Assembly: GCA_018398815.1 (NCBI GenBank)
Contig: CM031600.1
Location: 52,727,257 to 52,791,256 of the forward strand
DNA length: 64,000 nt
Source: Conus ventricosus
Lineage: Eukaryota; Mollusca; Gastropoda; Neogastropoda; Conidae
Direction of reading: 5' to 3'
Shown: piece after piece, positions 34,382 through 46,995 of the stretch
Position numbering within the stretch: the first letter of the stretch is position 1
Layout: every line of letters starts with the position of its first letter
The notes under the pieces: model-generated
What the model saw: only the letters and a program-made list of their open reading frames with translations
What the model was told of the DNA's origin: nothing
Database searches by the model: none
Translations under genes and position numbers: made by a program

Positions 34382-34559
34382 TGTGTTTCCTTTTACTTGT
34401 ATAAAGCATTTAAGTACAAAGAAATCATGACCTCGTAACATTGTGTTTCAACGTCTCATTTCATGGATTTGACCATTGATGTTTTACCACTTTGAAATGA
34501 ATGTAAATAAGATGTGTTTACCCGTCTCTTTATGAGGTGCCAAGGCTAATGTATAAACT

Positions 34560-34752
<193 letters not shown>

Positions 34753-35171
34753 TGTTTTAGCAGTCTTCCTCCATTCATTCGATGAAGTGTAAAGAAGTTG
34801 GCTCCAATATCGGCACGGAAATCTTTCTCGGGATCCACTTGAATTTCAGCGTTTGACGTTGTTAGGGCAGCAGCGGGGCAATGATCAATGACTACATGGA
34901 CAGCCGGGATATTGGTTTTGTATCATTTCATCAGTAATACCTCATCTGGCATCCATGTCACTATGAATCCTGGCGCACCGTTTTGTATTCCTTACCAAAC
35001 ATCTGTTTTTGTACAAATCCGTGTGGACCACAAAACAGTCTAACAATGAATCATTCGGATTCGTATTTTTGTAATCTTGGCAGAATTATTAGTCAGCGTC
35101 ACTTTCCAGCAGTGAAGTAAGGTTCTGTTTTGAGATGTTGTTTCTCCCCTAATGTACGTCTAGCATTCATG

Positions 35172-35174
<3 letters not shown>
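34753..35174. other. intergenic, nothing recognised
   Basis: Unique-looking sequence without gene signal. Confidence 0.5.
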
Positions 35175-35258
<84 letters not shown>

Positions 35259-35275
35259 GCGCGCTCGCTCGCTCG
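35175..35275. repeat. (CT)n microsatellite
   Basis: CT tract ending in GCGCGCTCGCTCGC. Confidence 0.96.
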
Positions 35276-35379
35276 CTGAATTGGCTGGATCGTTTGTTTC
35301 CGTAAATTATAATATACTCGAATAGGTTGTCGTTGTTGCTGCTGCTGTTATGGGGTTCTTTTGTATGATTTCTTTGTTC

Positions 35380-35440
35380 TCTATCTATCAATCTATCTAT
35401 CTATCTACCATATATCTGTCTATCTGTCTATCTTTCCCTT
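35380..35440. repeat. (TCTA)n/(TCTG)n microsatellite
   Basis: Short imperfect tetranucleotide tract. Confidence 0.85.
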
Positions 35441-35507
35441 AAGTAGTTCAGTGATAAATGTATAAAAGAAACACTTCCGACCAGTTTCACAACGTGCTTA
35501 CGGTGTC

Positions 35508-36130
35508 ACATGTAGATAACCATTCAGTGTAGATAACCATTCAGTGTAGATAACCATTCAGTGTAGATAACCATTCAGTGTAGATAACCATTCAGTGTAG
35601 ATAACCATTCAGTGTAGATAACCATTCAGTGTAGATAACCATTCAGTGTAGATAACCATTCAGTGTAGATAACCATTCAGTGTAGATAACCATTCAGTGT
35701 AGATAACCATTCAGTGTAGATAACCATTCAGTGTAGATAACCATTCAGTGTAGATAACCATTCAGTGTAGATAACCATTCAGTGTAGATAACCATTCAGT
35801 GTAGATAACCATTCAGTGTAGATAACCATTCAGTGTAGATAACCATTCAGTGTAGATAACCATTCAGTGTAGATAACCATTCAGTGTAGATAACCATTCA
35901 GTGTAGTTAACCATTCAGTGTAGATAACCATTCAGTGTAGATAACCATTCAGTGTAGATAACCATTCAGTGTAGATAACCATTCAGTGTAGATAACCATT
36001 CAGTGATAACCATTCAGTGATAACCATTCAGTGTAGATAACCATTCAGTGTAGATAACCATTCAGTGTAGATAACCATTCAGTGTAGATAACCATTCAGT
36101 GTAGATAACCATTCAGTGTAGTTAACCATT
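35508..36130. repeat. 17-bp minisatellite, about 36 units
   Basis: The unit TGTAGATAACCATTCAG is nearly invariant. There are two 12-bp short units at about 36004-36030 and rare TAGTTAACC variants. It begins with CGGTGTCACATGTAGATAACC, the same sequence that marks the long variant of the neighbouring 51/66-bp array. Confidence 0.97.
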
Positions 36131-36880
36131 CAGTGTTGTCCGGACTGTATTGGAACACGTTTAGCACTGTAGTTAACCATTCAGTGTTGTCCGGACTGTA
36201 TTGGAACACGTTTAGCACTGTAACGGTGTCACATGTAGATAACCATTCAGTGTTGTCCGGACTGTATTGGAACACGTTTAGCACTGTAGTTAACCATTCA
36301 GTGTTGTCCGGACTGTATTGGAACACGTTTAGCACTGTAGTTAACCATTCAGTGTTGTCCGGACTGTATTGGAACACGTTTAGCACTGTAACGGTGTCAC
36401 ATGTAGATAACCATTCAGTGTTGTCCGGACTGTATTGGAACACGTTTAGCACTGTAGTTAACCATTCAGTGTTGTCCGGACTGTATTGGAACACGTTTAG
36501 CACTGTAGTTAACCATTCAGTGTTGTCCGGACTGTATTGGAACACGTTTAGCACTGTAGTTAACCATTCAGTGTTGTCCGGACTGTATTGGAACACGTTT
36601 AGCACTGTAGTTAACCATTCAGTGTTGTCCGGACTGTATTGGAACACGTTTAGCACTGTAACGGTGTCACATGTAGATAACCATTCAGTGTTGTCCGGAC
36701 TGTATTGGAACACGTTTAGCACTGTAGTTAACCATTCAGTGTTGTCCGGACTGTATTGGAACACGTTTAGCACTGTAGTTAACCATTCAGTGTTGTCCGG
36801 ACTGTATTGGAACACGTTTAGCACTGTAGATAACCATTCAGTGTTGTCCGGACTGTATTGGAACACGTTTAGCACTGTAG
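36118..36880. repeat. 51/66-bp higher-order minisatellite
   Basis: A 51-bp unit (TGTAGTTAACCATTCAGTGT, then TGTCCGGACTG, then GGAACACGTTTAGCAC) is interspersed with 66-bp units that carry AACGGTGTCACATGTAGATA. Long units occur near 36221, 36389 and 36659, spacings of 168 and 270 bp (66 plus two or four 51-mers). Copies are almost identical. 51, 168 and 270 are multiples of three, which explains the long frames on both strands. Confidence 0.96.
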
Positions 36881-36992
36881 TTTTGATCGTTGTTTCGTCT
36901 TTTGTTCCATGGTCCTTTCAATAAACTTTTGCGTGCAAGCGAACGAATACCTCCTTCCCCTTCCCTTCCCACATTTCTGACCCTCCCTCACG

Positions 36993-36999
<7 letters not shown>

Positions 37000-37089
<90 letters not shown>

Positions 37090-37090
37090 T
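37000..37090. repeat. (CT)n microsatellite
   Basis: About 90 bp of CT. Confidence 0.97.
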
Positions 37091-38042
37091 CATATATTGT
37101 GATAAATCCATCCATTTGCTTTCAAAATGTTATTTCATGTCTCAATACAGAGTCAAATCGTATTTTAAGGGTGGAACAGATTCCATATCCTTGCTTCCCA
37201 GCGTAAGATGCTGTTCACATTTGTTACATTGTGTAAAAAAAAAAAAACCAACAAAAAAAAACAAATTGCCAGACAAACATTAAAGTGTAAAAGCTAGCAT
37301 AATGTTTTTAAGTTTAGATAACAGGCGGAAGAAGACGTGAGTATCTAATGTGAGAGTGAAATTGTTTGAACTTGGTTTTGAATTCCTGTGGCTACATCAA
37401 TGTGTTAAGGTCTGAGTGCTCACGGACGCACGCTGTGTGGGCGGTTGATTGATTACCATGGCAAAGACGAGGCTGTCACGTTCAAAGTAGTGAGACCTAA
37501 TTTACATGGAACATGTTGTCACTTATGCCGCTTTCCAAATAACATACTTATGCACAGTTTATTCAAAGACATCTGAAGCGCAGAATGACAAGATATGGAT
37601 GCGGCATCTGAGATTAGTACGCTCATTATTATTGCTGCTGGCAGATATACGCGCAGCTTGAAATGTCTGTGTCCCGATACAACCAAGTACAAAGATGATT
37701 TTTTTTACCTTTCTTTTTCTAGGATTAAGAGAGATTAGGATGCATTTTATACCATACAAATGTTATAAAGATCCATGCTTATTAAGATTGATTATGATAT
37801 TTTCATCGACAAACGGAAAGTATTATTAAATCTTTGTCTGTTTACACGCAGGCCTATGAAAAATGTTGAGAGCGAAATGCCTGTATAATATAATGTGAAT
37901 CTGTGTCGATGATTTATGTCTTGTTTATATATATACCCCTTCTAAGGAACGTCGGTCTCTAAGAATGAATATCCGAATCTGAATCTCTCTCCGCTTATCT
38001 AACTCAGTGCGTTTTACTAACTCACTCATGCCCATGCACACA

Positions 38043-38045
<3 letters not shown>
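37091..38045. other. intergenic, nothing recognised
   Basis: AT-rich unique sequence with A-rich runs at 37237-37262. No gene signal. Confidence 0.5.

Positions 38046-38121
<76 letters not shown>
38046..38121. repeat. (CT)n microsatellite
   Basis: About 75 bp of CT. Confidence 0.97.
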
Positions 38122-38124
<3 letters not shown>

Positions 38125-38282
38125 GTGTTTGTGCCTTTATTCAATCCGCATTGTAATTGTGTATATCGTGTATGTTGATTTGTTTCAATAAAATCCTCTT
38201 AAGGGACAAATGTGGCCTTTTGTGTTTATGTAGGGGTGTGGAGAAGATAGTACAGCGATGCGCTGATACAGCGATGTTGCTT

Positions 38283-38653
<371 letters not shown>

Positions 38654-40345
38654 TGGGCGCGCACGCACAAATACACAGGACAAGTTCCCTCTAGCTGCAC
38701 GTACGTAGTACACACAGGACACCGTTTCCTCCAAAAGGCCTGGCACACAAATCATCACTGAAAGTGTGCGGGAGAGACCGAACAAAAGCGGTGTCTTCAG
38801 TTTCCTAAGTGAGAACCTTGTTCACTGGGCTGCCACACCACGCACGCACGCTGCCGCTCTCACGTCATCCTCGTGAAAGTCAGTCTCTGGCGACCAAGAC
38901 CTTAGTGACGTCGAGATGTGGCCGCGGGGCCAAACTACCTGACGAGGCAGAGCCAGCCATGTGGTGGGCACACAACTCCTGAGACAGGATCCAGACGTCT
39001 CCCCTGGCCAGGGAATGGCTTCCTGTCAAGACGCTTCTTCTCCACACCAAGCTCATCCTTGGTGACAGCTAACCCCTAGAGATTCCCAGCCAGCGGTCGG
39101 ACTGGTGCATGTCTTCAGGGATGTTTTCCGGCCTCACCGCCTGACAGTTCAAAGAAAGAAGAATTTTAGTGGCAGATGGATGTCTTCCATCCTGACCCCT
39201 TATCCGACCCCTCACAGCTGAAGCTGTGTCAAGACAGCCTTGATGTGGGAAGAGACAGAGCGCCCAATAGTTTCTGAACGGGAGACTGATTCTGTCCTCG
39301 CATGAAATGTCCATTGTTCAGGGGAGACAGTGCCAGTGAAGCTCGTCATATGGCTTCGTTTGGTTACCACACGATGTCCTTGTACGACAACCACACACCT
39401 GCTTTTGCAGACCCCACGTTTGGTCTTGACGGTCAGTCCGCATTCGTTCTACAGTCTCAAAGGATAGGTGATGTTGCTTATAGCCCAGCCGACCGCAAAG
39501 GGCCATATCAGGGCTGGTCTCCGAGGATACGCCATCTTTTATGAATCTGATGCCTCCGTGATCCTGCTACAGAATATATGTCACACAACCCCCAAAGTAG
39601 ATGGAGGAGTCACAGTTTACAGCTTCCTGTGTTCTTACTCCAGATGGATGGCTCATGCACACTGATGCCTGACGAAGGTTGGAACATCACTTCTGTGTTT
39701 TAAAGGCTGGTGGCCAGACCAAAAGAGTGGATTGCTCAGGAAGTAGAGGTCAGCGAGTTGGCCGTGGTGTGCAGGGACACAGTCCCCAGCACAGAGGGAG
39801 CCTTTCACAAGGGTTCCAGGTCTTCTGGCCTGGCCTCCAGGAGGTGTGGCTGGGCAAAGAAACGGCCGTCAGCGTTTGTCTGGTTTAGGGCAGCAAAAAA
39901 CAGCATCGTGACAAACCGGACTCTGAAAATGGTGGGTGCCAGGACACATTAGGAAACGAGTCTGATAATCATCCATTTTCAGCAACTTCGGCCATCATGC
40001 CACCATGAAAGTGGCGGATTATGCTAACCAACTGTGGTGGACTATTCAAATCGGACAGCACGGAAGGCAATCTTGCGGAGCTGACATTGTCCAGATGTTT
40101 TGCCAGACGAAGAGAAGGTGGAGATCCTTCTTTTGCTCACGGTAGTGCTGATGGGTCTGTCGGGCCGGAAGTATCCCGTTCCTAAATTTGTCGGTTAGTT
40201 TTGAAGCCGTACAGGCATTGTGAAGCATCATCCAGCAGGAGTAAGGTGATCTGGTTTGAGATGATATGCACAATAAGTGTCATGCCGGTCCTCAAAACTC
40301 ATATTTTTGACGGTCGTCGCAAGGTGGTCTGTCCTCTGTCCTCTA

Positions 40346-40350
<5 letters not shown>
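38654..40350. other. unrecognised, mildly GC-rich segment
   Basis: GC content is higher than in the surroundings. Frames of 60-105 codons are present on both strands (for example plus 39302-39544, minus 39069-39314). Composition is more protein-like than elsewhere, but no domain or family is recognised. It may be an old mobile element or host exon remnant. Confidence 0.35.

Positions 40351-40409
<59 letters not shown>
40351..40409. repeat. (TG)n microsatellite
   Basis: About 58 bp of TG. Confidence 0.97.
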
Positions 40410-40519
40410 TGAGGGGGGATGTTTGGGGTATTTTTTCGTGTCTTTTTTAAGAGATGAATGCGTTCACATCTTTAAAGTCCTGATGAAAAGTGCCGGACTT
40501 CCAAACCAGCCCGTATGAT

Positions 40520-41640
40520 GCCGTAGTTAAGTGGAGGGAGGGACGATGATAGTTGGGGGAGGGAGGGACGATGATAGTTGGGTGGAGGGAGGGAAGATGA
40601 TATTTGGGTGGAGGGAGGGACGATGATAGTTGGGGGGAGGGAGGGACGATGATAGTTGGGGGGAGGGAGGGACGATGATAGTTGGGTGGAGGGAGGGACG
40701 ATGATAGTTAGGGGGAGGGAGGGACAATGATAGTTGGTGGGAGGGAGGGACGATGATGGTTGGGTGGAGGGAGGGACGATGATAGTTGGGTGGAGGGAGG
40801 GACGATGATAGTTGGGTGGAGGGAGGGACGATGATAGTTGGGTGGAGGGAGGGACGATGATAGTTGGGTGGAGGGAGGGACGATGATAGTTGGGGGGAGG
40901 GAGGGACGATGATAGTTGGGTGGAGGGAGGGACGATGATAGTTGGGTGGAGGGAGGACGATGATAGTTGGGTGAGGGAGGGAAGATGATAGTTGGGTGGA
41001 GGGAGGGACGATGATAGTTGGGTGGAGGGAGGGACGATGATAGTTGGGGGGAGGGAGGGACGATGATAGTTGGGTGGAGGGAGGGAAGATGATAGTTGGG
41101 TGGAGGGAGGGACGATGATAGTTAGGGGGGGGGGACAATGATAGTTGGGGGAGGGAGGGAAGATGATAGTTGGGTGGAGGGAGGGACGATGATAGTTAGG
41201 GGGGAGGGACAATGATAGTTGGGTGGAGGGAGGGACGATGATAGTTGGGTGGAGGGAGGGAAGATGATAGTTGGGTGGAGGGAGGGACGATGATAGTTAG
41301 GGGGGGAGGGACAATGATAGTTGGGTGGAGGGAGGGACGATGATAGTTGGGTGGAGGGAGGGAAGATGATAGTTGGGTGGAGGGAGGGACGATGATAGTT
41401 AGGGGGGGAGGGACAATGATAGTTGGGTGGAGGGAGGACGATGATAGTTTGGTGGAGGGAGGGACGATGATAGTTAGGGGGGAGGGAGGGACGATGATAG
41501 TTGGGTGGAGGGAGGGACGATGATAGTTGGGGGGGGAGGAAGGGACGATGACAGTTGGGTGGAGGGAGGGACGATGATAGTTGGGGGGGGGAGGGACGAT
41601 GACAGTTGAGGGGAAAGGGGGACGAACGATATTTGGGGGG
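40520..41640. repeat. 26-bp G-rich minisatellite, domain 1
   Basis: Fairly regular units around GGGACGATGATAGTTGGGTG followed by GAGGGA, with 1-bp deletions and occasional AAGATGATA or ACAATGATA variants. The minus strand is open over several hundred codons (Pro/Ser/Asn/Tyr/His), an artefact of the unit. Confidence 0.96.
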
Positions 41641-43960
41641 AGGGAGGGACGATGATAGTTGGGGAGGGACAGGGGGGGACGATGATAGTGGGAGTGGGGG
41701 GGACGATGATAGTTGGGGGAAGGGGGGACGATGATAGTTGGGGAGGTGGGGACGCTGATAGTTGGGGTGAGGGGGGGACGCTGATGATTGGGGGAGGGGG
41801 GGAGAGAGGGGGGGGCGATGATAGTTGTGGGAGAGGCGGGGCGATAATAGATGGGGGAGGGAGGGGGGACGATGATAGTTGGGGGAGGGGGGACGATGAT
41901 AGTTGGGGGGAGGGGGACGATGATAGTTGGGGGAGGGGACGATGATAGTTGGGGGAGGGGGGACGATGATATTTGGGGGGAGGGGGGACGATGATAGTTG
42001 GGGGAGGAGGGACGATGATAGTTGGGGGGAGGGGGGACGATGATAGTTGGGGGGAGGGGGGGACGATGATAGTTGGGGGAGGGGACGAGATGATAGTTGG
42101 GGGGGGAGGGACGATGATAGTTGGGGGGGAGGGACGATGATAGTTGGGGGGAGGGGGACGATGATAGTTGGGGGGGAGGGGGACGATGATATTTGGGGGG
42201 AGGGGGACGATGATAGTTGGGGGGGGAGGGGGGACGATGATATTTGGGGGGAGGGGGGACGATGATAGTTGGGGGGAGGGGGACGATGATAGTTGGGGGA
42301 GGAGGGACGATGATAGTTGGGGGGGGAGGGGGACGATGATATTTGGGGGGAGGGGGACGATGATAGTTGGGGGGAGGGGGACGATGATAGTTGGGGGGGA
42401 GGGGGACGATGGTAGTTGGGGAGAGGGGGGACGATGATATTGGGGGGAGGGGGACGATGATAGTTGGGGGAGGAGGGGACGATGATAGTTGGGGGGGGGA
42501 GGGGGACGATGATATTTGGGGGGAGGGGGACGATGATAGTTGGGGGAGGAGGGACGATGATAGTTGGGGGGGAGAGGGGGACAATGATATTTGGGGGGAG
42601 GGGGACGATGATAGTTGGGGGGAGGGGGACAATGATAGTTGGGGGGAGGGGGACGATGATAGTTGGGGGGAGGGGGACGATGATAGTTGGGGGAGGGGGG
42701 ACGATGATAGTTGGGGGGGAGGGGGACGATGATAGTTGGGGGGAGGGAGGGACGATGATAGTTGGGGGAGAGGGGGGGGACGATGATAGTTGGGGAGGAG
42801 GGACGATGATAGTTGGGGGGGGGAGGGGGACGATGATAGTTGGGGGGGGGAGGGGGGGGGACGATGATAGTTGGGGGGAGGGGGGACGATGATAGTTGGG
42901 GGAGGAGGACGATGATAGTTGGGGGGGGGGAGGGGGACGATGATAGTTGGGGGGGGGAGGGACGATGATAGTTGGGGGAGGAGGGACGATGATATTTGGG
43001 GGGAGGGGGACGATGATATTTGGGGAGAGGGGGGACGATGATAGTTGGGGGGAGGGGGACGATGATAGTTGGGGGGAGGGAGGGACGATGATAGTTGGGG
43101 GAGGGGGGACGATGATAGTTGGGGGAGGAGGGACGATGATAGTTGGGGGGAGGGGGGAGGATGATAGTTGGGGGGAGGGGGGACGATGATAGTTGGGGGG
43201 GGAGGGGGACGATGATAGTTGGGGAGGGAGGGACGATGATAGTTGGGGGGAGAGGGACGATGATAGTTGGGGGAGGAGGGACGATGATAGTTGGGGGGAG
43301 GGGGACGATGATATTTGGGGGAGGAGGGACGATGATAGTTGGGGGGGGGGAGGGGGACGATGATAGTTGGGGAGGGAGGGACGATGATAGTTGGGGGGAG
43401 GGGGACGATGATATTTGGGGGAGGAGGGACGATGATAGTTGGGGGGAGGGGGGACGATGATATTTGGGGGAGGAGGGACGATGATAGTTGGGGGGAGGGA
43501 GGGACGATGATAGTTGGGGGGAGGGGGGACGATGATAGTTGGGGAGGGAGGGACGATGATAGTTGGGAGAGGGGGGAACGATGATAGTTGGGGGAGGAGG
43601 GACGATGATAGTTGGGGGGAGGGAGAGGGACGCTGATATTTGGGGAGAGGGGGAGGGAACGATGATAGTTGGGGGAGGGAGGGACGATGATAGTTGGGGA
43701 GAGGGGGGAACGATGATAGTTGGGGGGAGGGGGACGATGATAGTTGGGGGAGGGAGGGACGATGATAGTTGGGGGAGGAGGGACGATGATAGTTGGGGGG
43801 AGGGAGGGACGATGATAGTTGGGGAGAGGGGGGGAACGATGATAGTTGGGGGAGGAGGGACGATGATAGTTGGGGGGGGAGGGGGACGATGATATTTGGG
43901 GGGGGGGGACGATGATAGCTGGGGGCAAGGGGGGGACGATGATAGTTAAGGGGAGGGGAG
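41641..43960. repeat. 24-28-bp G-rich minisatellite, domain 2
   Basis: The same GACGATGATAGTTGGGG core but with variable runs of 4-10 G separating A residues, so unit length fluctuates. ATTTGGGG variants recur in blocks. With domain 1 it forms 3.4 kb of strand-asymmetric G-rich DNA with four or more G-runs per 50 bp, favourable for G-quadruplex formation. A 910-codon minus-strand frame covers 41196-43928, consisting only of repeats of NYHRP/TIIVPP/LSSSP peptides. Confidence 0.96.
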
Positions 43961-43989
43961 ACGAAATCAGAACAATCCCTAGTGTAATG

Positions 43990-44425
43990 CTGTGCAGTGT
44001 ACAGGGATGACCTGACCTAGTGACCTGACCTGGTGACCTGACTTTAAAGGGTTGTGGCGTGACCTAGTGACCTGACCTGGTGACCTGACTTTAAAGGGGT
44101 GTGGCGTGACCTAGTGACCTGACCTGGCGACCTGACTTTAAAGGGGTGTGGAGTGCCCTAGTGACCTGACCTAGTGACCTGACCTGGCGACCTGACTTTA
44201 AAGGGGTGTGGAGTGCCCTAGTGATCTGACCTAGTGACCTGAATTGGTGACCTGACTTTAAAGGGGGTGTGGAGTGCCCTAGTGACCTGACCTAGTGACC
44301 TGAATTGGTGACCTGACTTTAAAGGGGTGTGGAGTGCCCTAGTGACCTGAATTGGTGACCTGACTTTAAAGGGGGTGTGGCTTGACCTAGTGACCTGACA
44401 AGTCGGCCTGACTTTGAAATCAAAG
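43990..44425. repeat. ~48-62-bp tandem array with 12-bp subrepeat
   Basis: Units contain GACTTTAAAGGGGTGTGG plus two to four copies of AGTGACCTGACC. Spacing of ACTTTAAAG is about 46-61 bp. Seven to eight units. Confidence 0.9.
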
Positions 44426-44945
44426 ACCCTGATGTTCGCAAACGGGTTCAAAATAGTTGGATGGGAGAGGATTTAAACAGATCATAAACCGGTCATTTTG
44501 TCCTTTAGCAGGGGGCGGTCACGAAGCTCTTTGGCATGATAATGCAAGGCACAGAGTGCAGGCGGTACTGGGGAATGAAAGTTATTTCCCTCTGTGGGAA
44601 CAGCACTTTGGGCTAGAAAGCAGTTCTGAATTGGCGGCAATAATGTTTGAACATGAGTTCAAAATGATTGGTGGTGAGATTTGAAGAGGCGATCTTATCC
44701 GGTATCAGTATGCTTTCCTAGAGTACAAGGAGAGTCATGTTACTCCCCTGTGTGATGGTGTGACGTAGGCGATGAGCAGGGTGAGCTACTCTAATTATCT
44801 GACCTGCTTACTTTTTTTTTTGTTAGTTTCCAATCAGTCCCTTACATACCATGCATTGTCGGGGAAGGCAGGCGTTGAAGAGTGAAGAGATCTAAGCTAA
44901 GTAAGAAATTCGTTCATTTTCGTCGTCCTATTTGTTTGTGCCTTG
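44426..44945. other. intergenic, nothing recognised
   Basis: Unique-looking sequence. The 75-codon frame at 44457-44684 has no recognised family. Confidence 0.45.
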
Positions 44946-44977
44946 CCTGAAGAAGACCTAACTGGTCGAAACGCGTC
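44946..44977 (+). other. Penelope-like hammerhead-like motif
   Basis: Plus strand: CCTGAAGAAGACC, loop TAACT, then GGTCGAAACGCGTC. The CTGAAGA and GAAAC blocks flank a GACC/GGTC stem with one extra A at its base. This resembles the reduced hammerhead cores of Penelope-like retroelements. No RT or GIY-YIG coding sequence is visible nearby. Confidence 0.45.
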
Positions 44978-45665
44978 GTGTTTTGTCTTGTGACTCGTTT
45001 GCCTATGTTTCTCTTGGCGGTTCGCTAACATTTATTTAAGATTTCCTTTTATGATCAGTATAATCTTTCTCATCTGCAGGCTGTCTACTTTTTGGCATTG
45101 TGGGTTCTCTTTCTGTTCTCTGGCTATGCTTGTCACACTAACTCCTTTCATTCCTTGCTATCCCACTTGCTGTACTTTTTTTTTTTTTTTTTTTTTAGTG
45201 GATTTGACACTGACCCACTTTTGCAACACACGTTATTTTTTTAAAAAAAAGGGAAGTAACTTTTGCTCCCTTATTTTCGTATTGCTTTTCCTACAGATTT
45301 CTGAAAGCGGCATTGAAGCTTCTTGAAATCCATGCGTTTACAGGCCTGTTTGTGTGTATGAAAGTAAGACGAAGAACGTGCTTTCCATGCACCTAAGAAT
45401 CCGCTTCTTGCCTGGCAGAAACCAAAATCTGATCCCACCTTTTTATTGACATTGTTAACAATAATCTACCTGGTGAAAAGGGATAGAATCCAGATACAGA
45501 AACAAGTCTGGTTTATTTTCAGCATGCAAGTGAATAACGTCCGGTGCCTAGAGTACATACAGAAAATGCGATTAAACAGAGCAACAACACGATCTACATT
45601 TTAGATTGAGAGTTGATGTTGTTTTATTTCAACAACTGGCGACAGAAGAGCGACCGTGGTCCAAT
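44978..45665. other. intergenic, nothing recognised
   Basis: Contains a T run (about 45177-45197) and AT-rich DNA. Confidence 0.5.
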
Positions 45666-46125
45666 TGCTGACGACTGATTGGGCCATTGTGGTTTCGATC
45701 CCCATTGGTTTTGGCTGGGCCATTGTGGTTTCGATCCCGATTGAGAGCCAGTTGTTTGGGGGATGTGTGGGCCCTGGCTGGCTCCTGTTGTTTGGGGGAT
45801 TTTGTGACCCTGGCTGGCTCCTGAGTGTTTGGGGGATTTGTAGGCCTGCTGGCATCCTGAGTTGATGGAGGGTGTGTGGCCTGCTGGCTCTAGAGTTTGG
45901 GGATTTGTGGGCACACGCTGGCTCCTGAGTTTTAGGATTTGTGGCCTGCTGGCTCTGAGTTGTTTTGGATTTTGGGCCCTGGCGGGCTGATTGTTTGAGG
46001 GATGTGGGCCTGGCTGCCCGAGTTGTTTGGATTTGTGGGCCTGGTGCTCCGAGTTGTGGGGGATGTGTGGCCCTGATGGTCCTGAGTGTTTGAGGGATTT
46101 GTGGGCCCTGGCTGGCTCCTGTGAG
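45666..46125. repeat. degenerate ~39-bp minisatellite
   Basis: Units around GGCCCTGGCTGGCTCCTGAG, then TGTTTGGGGGATTTGTG, with many deletions. The first two copies differ (GGGCCATTGTGGTTTCGATC twice at 45679 and 45717). Minus-strand frames are artefacts. Confidence 0.9.
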
Positions 46126-46790
46126 TGGGAAGACTGGAACAACGCTGTCGAGTTTCGACTTCTTAGCTGTTGCGTGTCTCATGCTCAGATTTCCTCACCA
46201 GGTCTTTATGTCTGGCATGATCGGTGCCGGGATCTATGGCGGGAGGAAGCGGAGAGGACAGCCATGTCTTGTAGTCTCTAACCAGAATGCAACTCGTAAG
46301 CATCATCTTCAGCATCCTCATCTTTTTTAAAAAATCAGTTGAAAAAATGTCCCAGATTCTATGGCCCTAAATGCCCTGCACTCATCTTTCAGATTTCCTC
46401 TTTGGTGTATGCCCTTGGTGATTGAATACTGAGGTTGACGGTATGGACAAGTTGATGAGGTCTGTCATTGGACAGAGTGGTGGCGCCTTCTGGAAGGGCG
46501 CTCACTCCAGCTGGCCTGGACACGGGTCAATTTTTGTCGTCAGTAGCAGTTTACTGGTGGTGTCTCGCTCATGTGAAATCACACCCAGCATCTCTCAACA
46601 CCACCAGCAGTGCAGTGTGTCCTCCGGTGGGTTGCCTCATGTGATGACTTGATATCAACCGCTCTCTCAAAATTACCCGGAAAAAAAAACGACAACAAAA
46701 AACAGACTGTTATGTCATCTGCATCAACGCCATCACGCTGTCAACAAAGGCAACTGCGTGGGTGAAACATTTTAAAACAGGAAATGTAAC
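46126..46790. other. intergenic, nothing recognised
   Basis: A plus frame at 46121-46330 includes a Gly-rich stretch (SGMIGAGIYGGRKRRG) that I cannot assign. Confidence 0.4.
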
Positions 46791-46794
46791 AGCA

Positions 46795-46995
46795 AAAAAT
46801 AGAATACTGAGCCGGAAAACGAAGGAACAACCAAATTACAAAACGGACACATGTCAACAACCAAAAATAGAATACTGAGCCGCAAAACAGAAAAACAAGG
46901 AAATCAGGAAACAGACACACGCGCTTCGACCTATGGGTCTTCTTCAGGCAGGCCAAACACCATTCAAAACATGGGAAGCAAAGAAAAGTCACTTA
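46795..46995 (-). mobile_element. Penelope-like element fragment (copy 2), with internal 66-bp duplication
   Basis: AATAGAATACTGAGCCG occurs at about 46799 and 46865. The right part carries, on the minus strand, CCTGAAGAAGACC...GGTCGAAGCGCG (46918-46951) and resembles 16590-16744. Tandem or partial end copies are common in Penelope-like elements. Confidence 0.5.

Noticed and set aside
36096..36924. 260-codon repeat proteins on both strands
   Set aside because: Direct consequence of 51/66-bp units that are multiples of three.
38654..40350. host gene in the GC-richer block
   Set aside because: Short frames look somewhat protein-like, but no family, splice pattern or strand preference could be established.
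41196..43928. 910-codon proline-rich protein on the minus strand
   Set aside because: Entirely made of a 24-28-bp G-rich satellite with drifting unit length; no domains, signal peptide or neighbouring exon.
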